Shown here: in pieces, positions 1 to 7,672 of the stretch | Layout of the letters: every line of letters starts with the position of its first letter | Numbering within the stretch: position 1 is the first letter of the stretch | Source: Clostridiales bacterium | GTDB taxonomy: Bacteria > Bacillota > Clostridia > Oscillospirales > Oscillospiraceae | DNA length: 64,000 nt | NCBI GenBank assembly: GCA_022785125.1 | Contig: JALFRA010000014.1 | Location: 1 to 64,000, forward strand | Reading direction: 5' to 3' | Translations under genes and position numbers: made by a program | Notes under the pieces: generated by a model | What the model was told of the DNA's origin: nothing | The model's database searches: none | The model's input: only the letters and a program-made list of their open reading frames with translations

Positions 1-78
1 TTTATATCCTATACACCCTTCCAGATAATCCCTTACAATCTCTATTTTCTTCTCGTATGCCACCTTACTTCTGGACAT
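1..78 (-). CDS. IS3-family transposase OrfA, N-terminal fragment (continues past left edge)
   Basis: Reading the minus strand from an ATG at 78 gives 26 residues beginning MSRSKVAYEKK and running off the window. A basic N-terminus followed by EIVRDYLEG resembles the first helix of the helix-turn-helix domain in OrfA proteins of the IS3/IS150 group, which bind the ends of the insertion sequence. Only this short piece is visible, so the family call rests on resemblance. The dyad at 86-132 just upstream would be near the end of the element. It lies directly against the truncated FprA-rubredoxin copy, which suggests that this insertion helped form the debris region. Confidence 0.5.
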   Translation of the reverse strand, partial: MSRSKVAYEKKIEIVRDYLEGCIGYK

Positions 79-85
79 AAATATC

Positions 86-132
86 TCCCCCTATAGAAGC
101 AGTGTTTTATTTCACTGTCTCCTATAGGGGGA
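86..132. repeat. long imperfect inverted repeat next to the transposase start
   Basis: CTCCCCCTATAG is matched by CTATAGGGGGAG about 24 bases later, and an inner CAGTG/CACTG pair lies between them. The dyad stands just upstream of the partial transposase and probably belongs to the end or promoter of the insertion sequence. As RNA it would form a strong hairpin that could shield the transposase start from outside transcription. That role is an inference. Confidence 0.5.
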
Positions 133-171
133 GCATATCACAATGCGCAGCCTGCGTTCTTTGTGTGTAAG

Positions 172-512
172 TTAGTCAGCCTTCTTGAACATCTCCTTGT
201 CCACGCCGCACAGGGGGCAGGACCAGGAGGAGGGCACCCGCTCCCAAGGGGTGCCGGGAGCCACGCCGTGGGCGGGATCGCCCTCGGCGGGATCGCCCTC
301 GGCGGGATCATAGATGTAGCCGCACAGGGCGCACACCCACTTGCCGCCCTCGGTCTTGGGGGCATCCACCGGCACGGTGCACAGGGCGGCCACAGCCTTG
401 GCGTAGTCGGCCATGGCGTCCAGGTCAGCCTGAGTGGGGGTGAAGAGAATGCGGAAGGGTTCGGCATAGCGCAGGCCCTTCAGAAAGGTGTGGAGCATGG
501 GGGCGGCCTTGC
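172..512 (-). pseudogene. truncated second copy of the FprA flavoprotein-rubredoxin gene (C-terminal part)
   Basis: The frame matches the last part of the intact fusion gene at 57472-58842 almost residue for residue: the end of the flavodoxin domain, then a whole rubredoxin domain with both cysteine pairs (CALCGY and CPLCGV). The diiron domain and most of the flavodoxin domain are absent. Near 495-512 the match reads GKAA straight into PML, so a short [11 protein letters not shown]-like segment has been deleted. Residues AE in the AAPEEPF stretch differ, and a 15-bp unit at about 274-303 is tandemly duplicated, giving [10 protein letters not shown]. An ATG at 498 could still allow a 108-residue rubredoxin-bearing protein, but there is no clear ribosome site. 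It is most simply a decayed duplicate lying between an insertion sequence and another pseudogene. Confidence 0.8.
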
Positions 513-650
513 CCTGAGGGCACTGGTGGGCGGAATGCTAGGAAATGCGTCGTCTATCCCTCTGCTTCCCTATGCGCCGCTGCTTCTGGCGCGGTTCGTC
601 CCGCGCCTCGGGGCGTTGCGGCGGCGGTCGGCATTCCAGTTGACCAGCCC

Positions 651-1141
651 GTGTCCCACAATACAACTCAGGGCGGTAACTGGCGTCACCTATTGAGCAA
701 GCGAAACCTGCTGATATTACTGGCAGGAAATATGATAGCAGGCGCGGTACTTGGCAATCTGGAAATCTATTGGCCGCCCTACCTGCAGCAGCTTGCAGGA
801 GACTACACACCACTGATGGGTGTTATGAACTGCATCAGTATATTTGCGTGACGGCAGGAATGGCTCTCACAGGGCATCTGGCGGCCCATCTCCCATTGCA
901 AAGAGTCTATATACTCTGTCTTGGCGATGCCGGGTTTGCTGGCATTGCTAGGTATGACAGACCGTATATAGGGATATACAGCCTGATCCTCCGCCTGGGG
1001 GCCATGCTGGGCAGCTGTATAGCGGCTGTGGTGCTGGTATATTGGGGCGTGCCTCAGCTATGGGCCTGGATGAGCCTTTTATTGGCCGCAGGGATCGTAT
1101 TGCAGACATTATTCGGCATAACAAGGAAATCTGCGTTTTGA
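651..1141 (+). pseudogene. MFS transporter remnant, frameshifted
   Basis: Two reading frames hold consecutive parts of one hydrophobic protein. The first (651-851) reads LSKRNLLILLAGN...GNLEIYWPPYLQQL and stops at 851. The second continues from about 848 with VTAGMALTGHLAAHLPLQR and ends at 1141 after three likely membrane helices. The sequence resembles the C-terminal half of major facilitator transporters. The change of frame near 848, the missing N-terminal half and an apparently shortened middle (LCLGDAGFAGIARYDRPYIG) all point to a dead gene. The substrate cannot be guessed. Confidence 0.6.
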
Positions 1142-1192
1142 CCTCTTTTTGTTGTTTAAGTGTCCCTCACCTGAAATGCGGCATACAGACAG

Positions 1193-1222
1193 AACAAGGC
1201 GCGCCCTGCGGCGCGCCTTGTT
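1193..1222. terminator. 13-bp perfect hairpin downstream of the amidohydrolase
   Basis: AACAAGGCGCGCC pairs perfectly with GGCGCGCCTTGTT around a four-base loop. It stands six bases past the minus-strand amidohydrolase stop, where its terminator is expected. The T-rich tail on the minus strand is weak (TCTGTCTGT), so termination may be partial. Confidence 0.6.
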
Positions 1223-1227
1223 GCTGC

Positions 1228-2382
1228 TTATTTAACCTGCTTTCCCCCCAGGAACACGGCCTGGACCTTGCCGTTCCAGTCAAAGGGGTGGCCCTGGGTG
1301 ACTACGATATCGGCATCCTTCCCCGGGGTCAGGGTGCCCACCCGGTGACCGATACCTGCGATCTCAGCCGGGTTGCGGGTGATGGCCGCCAGGGCCTCCT
1401 CCTCCTCCATGCCGCCCCGCACCGCCATGGCCGCGCACAGGGGCAGGTACTGGATGGGGATCTCCGGGTGGTCGGTACAGATGGCCACCTGTACCCCCGC
1501 CTTGGCCAGCAGAGCCGGATTTTCCAGGGTCTGGCCCACCAGCTCCGGCTTGGAGCGGCCAGTGAGGCAGGGGCCGGTAATGACCGCAGCCCCCTCAGCG
1601 GCCAGCAGCTCAGAGATCTTGTAGCCCTCGGTGCCGTGGACGATCACATACTTCAGACCGAACTCCTTGCTGAGCCGTACCGCCGTGGCAATGTCGTCCG
1701 CCCGGTGGGCGTGGAAGTGGGCGGGCACCTCCCCCTTCAGAACCGGCACCAGGGCCTCCAGCTTGGCATCATAGTCAGGCATATCGGTATCCGGGTCCTG
1801 CTCGGCTTTGTCCTGCTTGTCCTGATACTCCAGGGTTTTGGACAGTTCCTCCCGGATAATGGAAGCAATAGCCATACGAGTCACGGGAGTCTCCTTGCGG
1901 TCATTATAGGAGGTCTTTGGATTCTCACCCATAGCGAACTTCATGGCCGCCGGGGCCTTTACCACCATCTCGTCCACCCAGCGCCCGTCGGTTTTCAGGG
2001 CCAGGAACTGTCCGGCGATTGGGTTAGCGGAACCGGGACCGGTAAGCACTGTGGTGACGCCTCCCTCCCGGGCCTCCTGAAAGCCACGGTCCAGAGGATT
2101 CACGCCATCCAGGGCCCGCAGCTGGGGTGTACAGGGATCAGTCTCCTCATTACCGTCATCCGCCTCAAACCCCAGGGAATCTCCAAACAGGCCCAGGTGG
2201 CAGTGGGCGTCAATGAAGCCGGGCAGGATATGTCCCCCCTGGGCATCCAGAGCGCCCTCCGCAACGGCGGTCAGCTCTTCCATGGACCCTACCGCCGTAA
2301 TCTTCCCGTCCTCAAAGGCCACATAACCCCGCTGGATCACCGGCCCATCCATGGGGTGGACCACCCCGTTGACAATCATCAT
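1228..2382 (-). CDS. amidohydrolase family protein (imidazolonepropionase-like)
   Basis: A protein of about 384 residues with the fold of metal-dependent amidohydrolases, which cut C-N bonds in rings or amides. Visible signs are the N-terminal beta-sandwich strand ending GHILPGFIDAHCH, with the HxH metal motif near residue 60; an HFHAHR motif in the middle; VIVHGTEGYK; the TDHPE metal aspartate; and the closing LTPGKDADIVV turn typical of the family. The substrate cannot be read from the sequence. Of the family, imidazolonepropionase and related cytosolic enzymes are closest in layout. I chose the ATG at 2382 because the frame upstream has only a TTG; the ribosome site there (GGAAAG) is mediocre, so the start is uncertain. 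It is a single-gene unit with a hairpin after it. Confidence 0.8.
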   Translation of the reverse strand: MMIVNGVVHPMDGPVIQRGYVAFEDGKITAVGSMEELTAVAEGALDAQGGHILPGFIDAHCHLGLFGDSLGFEADDGNEETDPCTPQLRALDGVNPLDRGFQEAREGGVTTVLTGPGSANPIAGQFLALKTDGRWVDEMVVKAPAAMKFAMGENPKTSYNDRKETPVTRMAIASIIREELSKTLEYQDKQDKAEQDPDTDMPDYDAKLEALVPVLKGEVPAHFHAHRADDIATAVRLSKEFGLKYVIVHGTEGYKISELLAAEGAAVITGPCLTGRSKPELVGQTLENPALLAKAGVQVAICTDHPEIPIQYLPLCAAMAVRGGMEEEEALAAITRNPAEIAGIGHRVGTLTPGKDADIVVTQGHPFDWNGKVQAVFLGGKQVK

Positions 2383-2415
2383 CTTCTTTCCGACCCCTTT
2401 CGGCAAATCTTTTGT

Positions 2416-2444
2416 TTGACATATTCAGTAATTTATGGTATATT
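2416..2444 (+). promoter_or_regulatory. sigma-A promoter facing away from any known gene
   Basis: TTGACA at 2416-2421, a 17-base spacer, then TATATT at 2439-2444. This is close to consensus and fires to the right into a stretch without a conventional gene. See the candidate small RNA that follows. Confidence 0.6.
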
Positions 2445-2450
2445 TTAGAC

Positions 2451-2546
2451 ACAGCTCACAAGAAGGACAAGTGCGATCCACATCACCATTCATTCCATTC
2501 TTCTGTGTAACATTGGGCGTCTCCTGACGGAGACGCCCGTTTTTTC
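2451..2546 (+). ncRNA. candidate small RNA (about 95 nt) with its own terminator
   Basis: Transcription from the promoter at 2416-2444 should begin near 2451 and end at the intrinsic terminator at 2515-2546, both on the plus strand. The flanking genes are on the minus strand, so this unit belongs to neither of them. An alternative is a tiny peptide of 18 residues: a GTG at 2471 follows AGAAGGA and the frame ends inside the hairpin loop region at about 2527. I see no match to a known RNA class by eye. Confidence 0.4.
2515..2546 (+). terminator. intrinsic terminator (plus strand)
   Basis: GGGCGTCTCC pairs with GGAGACGCCC around TGAC, followed by GTTTTTT. The T-tract is on the plus strand only, so it ends plus-strand transcription. 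On the minus strand the hairpin lies just past the protease gene but lacks a T-tract. Confidence 0.75.
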
Positions 2547-2555
2547 TGCCTTTGT

Positions 2556-3800
2556 TCAGGGAACATACTGTTCGATCAAGGTCACATCCCGCTCCAGGTA
2601 GCCGCCGCCCCGCCACAGGCGGAAGTGGATCACATCGCCCGCTTCCATGCCCTTCTTCAGCGCCAGCAGTTCCTCAATGGTGGTGATGCTCTGGCCGTTG
2701 GCCTCCACGATCACATCACCGGGAAAGACACCCTGTTTTTTGGCGTTGGAATCCTGCTGCACACTGTCTACATAGACGCCCAGCGGCAGGTCATATTCCT
2801 CCGCCATCTCCTGGGTGATGGTATGACAGGTAATACCGATGGTTGGTTCTCCGCTGACGTAGCCCTGGCGGACAAGATCCTCCACCACCCGCTTGACGGT
2901 GGTGGTGGGAATGGCAAATCCCAGCCCCTCCACCGTATCGTCATAGGCGGACATCTTCATGTTGGTGATGCCCACCACCTGACCGTAGGCGTTGATGAGG
3001 GCGCCGCCGGAGTTGCCTGAGTTGAGGGCGGCAGTGGTCTGGATGAGTACCATACTGTACCCGTCCACATCCACATCCCGGTTGATGGCAGAGATGATGC
3101 CGTCGGTCATGGTACCCCGCAGCTCCTGGCCCAGGGGATTGCCGATAGCGACCGCCGCATCTCCCACACGCAGCTCATCGGAATTGCCGAACACCGCAGG
3201 ATGCAGATTCTGAGCGTCGATCTTGAGCACCGCCAAGTCGGTGGGTACGTCCATACCCACCAGCAACGCCTCATACCTGCTGTCGTCCTGAAGGATCACC
3301 TCCACCGAACTGCAGCCCTCAATCACGTGGGTATTGGTAATGATGTAGCCGTTGGCGGACATCACCACGCCGGTGCCAAAGGAATAGGAGGTCCCCGCGT
3401 CTCCCCAGATGGATACGATGGACTGGATGTTTTCCTGATAGATGCTCTGGAGGGTATGGGCCCCTGTCTGAGGCTGTGGCGTCAGAGGCAAGGTCACATC
3501 ATCCCCCAGAGGGGCGCGCTCTACGGTGGTCTCTCCCGTCTCCTCGTCCTCCCAATCCCAGGTACCCCCCCAGTCATAAGGGGTATTTTGAGGGGACTTA
3601 TCACCAGAGTGGAATAAATTCTCCCTGGATGACAGGGTATGGCCCACCCAGCGCAGCACTACCGCGGCCGCCAGCAGCAGCGCCAGGACACAGCAGAAAA
3701 GCACCACAGCCTTTCCCGGCCCTCGCCGGCCCGGACGCCAGCGGCGGCCCTGGTCCTCCGGCGGATAGACCCGGTTCTGGTCGTAATAGTAGCCGTGCAT
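2556..3800 (-). CDS. HtrA/DegP-like membrane-anchored serine protease
   Basis: 414 residues. A short basic cytoplasmic tail is followed by one membrane helix at about 31-51, then an acidic linker to about 110, a trypsin-like protease domain, and a C-terminal PDZ domain (about 320-410). The catalytic triad is visible as H158 (TNTHVI), D188 (TDLAVL) and S264 (GNSGG). Family knowledge: such proteins sit outside the membrane and cut or refold damaged exported proteins. It starts 15 bases after the stop of the histidine kinase upstream, so kinase, regulator and protease form one operon. That is a common arrangement in which the two-component system senses envelope stress and HtrA answers it; the sensing role is an inference. 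The single PDZ domain is usual for Gram-positive HtrA. Confidence 0.9.
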   Translation of the reverse strand: MHGYYYDQNRVYPPEDQGRRWRPGRRGPGKAVVLFCCVLALLLAAAVVLRWVGHTLSSRENLFHSGDKSPQNTPYDWGGTWDWEDEETGETTVERAPLGDDVTLPLTPQPQTGAHTLQSIYQENIQSIVSIWGDAGTSYSFGTGVVMSANGYIITNTHVIEGCSSVEVILQDDSRYEALLVGMDVPTDLAVLKIDAQNLHPAVFGNSDELRVGDAAVAIGNPLGQELRGTMTDGIISAINRDVDVDGYSMVLIQTTAALNSGNSGGALINAYGQVVGITNMKMSAYDDTVEGLGFAIPTTTVKRVVEDLVRQGYVSGEPTIGITCHTITQEMAEEYDLPLGVYVDSVQQDSNAKKQGVFPGDVIVEANGQSITTIEELLALKKGMEAGDVIHFRLWRGGGYLERDVTLIEQYVP

Positions 3801-3815
3801 GGCTCCCTCCTGTCC

Positions 3816-5273
3816 TTAAGCCAGGGTCAACGTAAAGTTAAACTCGGTCACACCGTCCTGGCTGGTCACTGTAATATTTTCCTTGTGGTTGTTCAGAATG
3901 GTCTTCACAATATACAGGCCCAGGCCCACGCCTTCCCGGTCCACACTGCGGGATTTATCACTCTTGTGGAATCGGTCGAAGATCATGGCCAATTCATCCG
4001 GTGGGATGGTCTGCCCGGTATTGCGTACCGCCACATGGGCCTTTCCTCCTTTGGCCGCAATGGAAATGCCCATGGTGCTCCCGTCGTTTGAAAACTTGAT
4101 AGCGTTGTCCAGCAGATTATAGCACACCTGGGTGATGGCGTCCGGGTCCCCCCATACCATCACTGCCCCGTCGGGCAGCTGGGTGTCCACATCCAGATGC
4201 CGGGCGTTGATTTTGGTCTCCAGGCTCACCAGCACCCGCAGCATGATCTCGGAGACGTCAAACTGCTCCTGTGCGGTGACATTTTCCGCCGACTGGAGCC
4301 GGGACAGGTCCAGCATCCGACGCACCAGCCGGGACAGACGCCGGGTCTCGGAGGAGATAGTCTGGAGGGCGGCCCGCTCCCGCTCCGGCGGAATGGTGCC
4401 GTCCAGAATACCGTCAGAGAAGCCGGCAATGGTGGTCATGGGGGTCTTTAACTCATGGGAGATGTTGGCCACAAACTCTGACCGCCGCTCCTCGCTCTTG
4501 GAGATGGAGTCGGCCATGGCATTGAAGGCCTCGGCCAGTTCGCCCACCTCGTCCCGCCGGTCCTCATAGCCTCTGACCCGCAGCTCATACTCGCCGTGGC
4601 CAAACTTTCTGGCGATCTCGGCAATTTCTTTCAGTGGCTTGGTCTGCTTTAGAGAGGTCACGGAGCTGGTAAGAAAGGCGATACACAGCACCACCACCGC
4701 GGTAAAGATAAAGATGGTGGTAAATGCCCTCCACAGTTCAGTCAGGCTGGAGGCCTCCGCCGCCACATAGGCCACGCCCACCATGGTCTTGACCAGCTGA
4801 CCGCTGTTACGGTCCAGAGCCTCCACTATAATGGGTGTGCCGGCCACATAGCGCTTTTCAGAAAAGAACCCGCCCAGGGTACTCATGCCGGTATAGCCTC
4901 CGGACTGGGCCACCTGCTCCACCACGGTACGGGGCAGATAGCGCCCCCCCAGGATATTGTAGCCCTGAACAGTCATGCCGTCGGTGGATACCACCATCTC
5001 TCCGTCAGCCTCAGTAATGAGCACCACAGCGTCGGAGATCTGGGCTATGGTGGCGATCATGGTAATATAAACGTCGTCCTCCACGCTGACGCCCAAGGCC
5101 CTGGATTTTCCGGTAAAGCTGGCCACATAATCGGCGTTGCGCTCCATGGATTCTTTGGTCTGACGGATGGTATACTGATAAGACAGGGCAAAAAAGGCGG
5201 CGCCCAGCAGAGCAAAGGACACCAGGATCATGCCTGCCGTCAGCATAAACTGCCGCTTATACAGGCTTCTCAT
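3816..5273 (-). CDS. sensor histidine kinase of a two-component system
   Basis: 485 residues. The first membrane helix is at about 10-32, an external sensing region runs to about 180, and the second helix lies at about 185-203. Then come a HAMP linker (about 205-260), the dimerization domain with the phosphorylated histidine at H273 (SHELKTPM), and a HATPase domain with the N-box (NLLDNAIKF) and G-boxes (GVGLGLYIV). It phosphorylates the regulator encoded just upstream. The ATG at 5273 overlaps the regulator stop by four bases, showing translational coupling. The size and domain order are those of PhoR/ResE-type kinases. The signal is unknown; linkage to an HtrA-like protease suggests cell-envelope stress. 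Confidence 0.92.
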   Translation of the reverse strand: MRSLYKRQFMLTAGMILVSFALLGAAFFALSYQYTIRQTKESMERNADYVASFTGKSRALGVSVEDDVYITMIATIAQISDAVVLITEADGEMVVSTDGMTVQGYNILGGRYLPRTVVEQVAQSGGYTGMSTLGGFFSEKRYVAGTPIIVEALDRNSGQLVKTMVGVAYVAAEASSLTELWRAFTTIFIFTAVVVLCIAFLTSSVTSLKQTKPLKEIAEIARKFGHGEYELRVRGYEDRRDEVGELAEAFNAMADSISKSEERRSEFVANISHELKTPMTTIAGFSDGILDGTIPPERERAALQTISSETRRLSRLVRRMLDLSRLQSAENVTAQEQFDVSEIMLRVLVSLETKINARHLDVDTQLPDGAVMVWGDPDAITQVCYNLLDNAIKFSNDGSTMGISIAAKGGKAHVAVRNTGQTIPPDELAMIFDRFHKSDKSRSVDREGVGLGLYIVKTILNNHKENITVTSQDGVTEFNFTLTLA

Positions 5274-5965
5274 GAGGCCGTCACAACCTCAAATTTATAT
5301 CCTACGCCCCACACGGTCTTCAGGCTCCATTGACTGCTGACGCCCTCCAGCTTTTCCCGCAGGCGCTTGATGTGTACGTCCACGGTACGGGAATCACCGA
5401 AATAATCAAAGCCCCACACTTCATCCAGCAGCTGGTTGCGGGTAAATACCCGGTTGGGGGAAGCGGCCAGATGGTACAGAAGCTCCAGCTCCTTGGGGGG
5501 CGTGTCCACCCGCTTTCCATCCACCAACAGCTCGTAGGAGTCCAGGTTGATGACCAGCTTTTCAAAGGAGAGTTTCTTCTCTCCCCCTCCGTTTTCGTCC
5601 CCGCCGAACCGGCGCATCACCGCATGAATCCGAGCCAGCACTTCCTTCATCTCAAAGGGCTTGACGATATAGTCGTCAGCGCCCCCCTCCAGGCCCGCCA
5701 CCTTATCCTGAGTCTCGCCCTTGGCGGTAAGCATGATCACGGGGGTCTTGTCATTTTCCCGAATCTTTTTCAGCACCGACCAGCCGTCCATAACGGGCAG
5801 CATGATGTCCAGCAGCACCAGGTCGGGCCGGAAGGAGCGGAACAGTTCCACGCCCTTGCCGCCGTCGCCGGCCACCGCCGTTTCAAACCCCTCCTTCTCC
5901 AGATAGAGGTGGAGCAGTTCGGCAATATTGGAGTCGTCTTCCACGATGAGGACTTTCTTGGCCAT
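5270..5965 (-). CDS. OmpR/PhoB-family response regulator
   Basis: 231 residues. The receiver domain (1-118) has the acidic pair near residues 9-11 (VEDD), the phosphorylated aspartate D53 (LLDIMLP) and the conserved lysine K102 (VKPF). A winged-helix DNA-binding domain fills the C-terminal half (RTVDVHIKRLREKL, then the VGYKF wing). It is the first gene of the operon with the kinase and protease. Its upstream region contains the hairpin array at 6052-6301, which could affect its expression. The targets are unknown; control of its own operon is likely by analogy. Confidence 0.93.
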   Translation of the reverse strand: MAKKVLIVEDDSNIAELLHLYLEKEGFETAVAGDGGKGVELFRSFRPDLVLLDIMLPVMDGWSVLKKIRENDKTPVIMLTAKGETQDKVAGLEGGADDYIVKPFEMKEVLARIHAVMRRFGGDENGGGEKKLSFEKLVINLDSYELLVDGKRVDTPPKELELLYHLAASPNRVFTRNQLLDEVWGFDYFGDSRTVDVHIKRLREKLEGVSSQWSLKTVWGVGYKFEVVTAS

Positions 5966-6051
5966 AGTACACCGTCCTTTTCAGACTAATCAAATGGTAT
6001 TCTTCCGGTATGTCCGTTTATACCTGGGAACCTGTATCATACTTATCCTTA

Positions 6052-6209
6052 TTATAATGCGTAATGAACAAAGCCGGAAGGCTTGAAAGCCAAATCTTTC
6101 AAGGCCAAATAGCTTTGTTCAGGTGCAAGGTTTTTGGACAAAGTTATCCAAAAAACCTTGCACCTTCCATTGGTGCGTCTCAACGCACCAATGGAAATAC
6201 GCATTATAA
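6052..6209. repeat. four-way-junction inverted-repeat element
   Basis: An outer 12-bp perfect stem (6052-6063 with 6198-6209) encloses three adjacent hairpins with almost no unpaired bases between them. Arm 1 is 6065-6074 with 6112-6121, plus an inner stem 6082-6089 with 6096-6103. Arm 2 is 6122-6138 with 6147-6164, with one bulge. Arm 3 is 6165-6178 with 6183-6196, a perfect 14-bp stem. The whole 158 bases therefore fold as a cross, as RNA or as extruded DNA. It lies between two minus-strand genes and codes for nothing visible. I know of no named element that fits. Confidence 0.8.
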
Positions 6210-6218
6210 CAATGGCTG

Positions 6219-6301
6219 AATTCCATAAAATCGGCTCCCTTGAGCCGTTTTATGGAATTACGCGGCTACAGCCGCGGGAATAAACCGATTTTCGGTTTAT
6301 T
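6219..6301. repeat. three further tandem hairpins
   Basis: Directly after the cross-shaped element stand three more stems. The first is 6219-6230 with 6248-6259, with an inner 6232-6237 with 6242-6247. The second is 6261-6267 with 6270-6276. The third is 6279-6288 with 6292-6301. They fill the remaining gap before the cation transporter stop. Any one could end transcription weakly, but none has a long T-tract. Confidence 0.7.
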
Positions 6302-6359
6302 CATCAGACATTATTATACACGTTTCCCCACAGCGGGGGTGAACAATTTGTAAATCGCC

Positions 6360-7535
6360 TTATCTCGCCCCCACATAGGACCGGTCCAGCTGAAGCACCA
6401 CATAACAGCCGGGCAATACCTGCTCTGCCGCCTCGGCAATGCGTCTGCGGATCTCCTCATCGCTGAGACGACAGCGGTGGGGCACCATCACGTCAAAAAT
6501 CAAGTTGGAGTGGCGGGGTCCCCGGGTCAGGCGGAAGTCGTGGATGCTCATATCCGGGTCTATCTTCCGGACCAGCTCGCTCACCTGCTCCCGCAGGCGG
6601 GCAACCTCACTGTCTCCGGTTGCGATGGGGTCCATGTGGGCGGTGGTCTCAATGCCGAATTTCTCCTGGATCTCCCGCTCAATGTGGTCAATGGCATCAT
6701 GGGCCTCCATAATATCGTTTCCCTCCGGTACCTCGGCGTGGAAGGAGCACATCCGGCGGCCCGGTCCGTAGTCATGGATCACCAGATCGTGCATCCCCAC
6801 CACCTGCTCATGGGACAGGACCAGCTGCTGGATGGCCTTCACCAGCTCCGGGTCGGGGGCAGTACCCAGCAGGGGGTTCAGGGTATCCTTGGCCGCGCCC
6901 CAGCCAGCCCGCAGAATAAAGACCGCCACCACCACGCCGATCCAGCCGTCAATGCTTACATGGGCAAAGTGGCCGATGAGGGTGCCTGCCAGCACGGCGG
7001 AGGTGGCCACCACATCGGACAGGGAGTCGGTGGCGGTGGCCTGCATGGCCGCCGACCGGATACGCTTGCCCAGCTTCCGGTTGAAAAGACTCATCCACAA
7101 TTTGATCAGGATGGAGCAGATGAGAATACCCACCGACATGATGGAAAAGGCTACTTCCTGCGGTCGGATGATCTTCTCAACAGAGGTCTTTCCCAGCTCC
7201 ACACCCACCATTAAAATCAGCAGGGACACCAGCAGGCCCGCCAGATACTCGATGCGCCCGTGGCCGAAGGGATGGCCGTCGTCAGCCTTCTGCCCCGCCA
7301 GCTTGAAGCCCACCAGGGTCACCACTGAGGAACCAGCATCGGACAGGTTGTTGAAGGCGTCGGCGGTAACGGCGATGGACCCGGTCACCACGCCGGCAAA
7401 AAACTTGCCAAGCGACAGCAGCAGGTTAAGGAAAATACCCACTCCACCGGACAGCACGCCATAGCGCTCCCGCACCGCCGGGTCCTGTACCTGCTGATAA
7501 TCACGCACAAAATGCCGGACCAAAAACTCCGTCAT
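6360..7535 (-). CDS. cation diffusion facilitator (CDF) family transporter
   Basis: 391 residues. The first two thirds hold about six membrane helices with the family's transport-site motifs (TADAFNNLSDAGSS in helix 2 and HPFGHGR after helix 3). The last third is a cytoplasmic ferredoxin-like domain with several histidines (HDLVIHDYGPG, CSFHAEVP), longer than in minimal CDF proteins. Family knowledge: these are proton-driven exporters of Zn, Fe, Mn or similar divalent ions. The helix-2 metal position reads N..D rather than the zinc-specific H..D, which favours manganese or iron over zinc, as in MamM/MntE-like groups. The gene stands alone, with a hairpin array downstream. Confidence 0.9.
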   Translation of the reverse strand: MTEFLVRHFVRDYQQVQDPAVRERYGVLSGGVGIFLNLLLSLGKFFAGVVTGSIAVTADAFNNLSDAGSSVVTLVGFKLAGQKADDGHPFGHGRIEYLAGLLVSLLILMVGVELGKTSVEKIIRPQEVAFSIMSVGILICSILIKLWMSLFNRKLGKRIRSAAMQATATDSLSDVVATSAVLAGTLIGHFAHVSIDGWIGVVVAVFILRAGWGAAKDTLNPLLGTAPDPELVKAIQQLVLSHEQVVGMHDLVIHDYGPGRRMCSFHAEVPEGNDIMEAHDAIDHIEREIQEKFGIETTAHMDPIATGDSEVARLREQVSELVRKIDPDMSIHDFRLTRGPRHSNLIFDVMVPHRCRLSDEEIRRRIAEAAEQVLPGCYVVLQLDRSYVGAR

Positions 7536-7626
7536 ATACGTTCACTCCAAACCAAAAAACAGGATTCTTATTATTATCCCACGGAAGGGCTGCAACGTCA
7601 AGTTCCATGCCGTTTCCCCGGGAACA

Positions 7627-7663
7627 GAAAAAGAGCGCCGCGCCAAGCGCCGCGCTCTTTTTC
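7627..7663. terminator. bidirectional terminator hairpin
   Basis: GAAAAAGAGCG pairs with CGCTCTTTTTC around a GC-rich inner hairpin. It lies just past the stop of the kinase-like gene on the minus strand, and the A/T tracts serve both strands. Confidence 0.7.
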
Positions 7664-7672
7664 ATTTGTGTC

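Noticed and set aside
274-303. Short tandem repeat as a phase-variation tract
   Set aside because: Two copies of a 15-bp in-frame unit inside a pseudogene; it does not change frame and has no promoter nearby.
1042-2448. 468-codon plus-strand frame across the amidohydrolase
   Set aside because: The minus-strand frame has all amidohydrolase motifs; the opposite frame shows no domain and has no ribosome site.
6052-6301. CRISPR array or riboswitch
   Set aside because: The stems differ in sequence, with no regular repeat-spacer unit; and the array does not match any riboswitch core I know.
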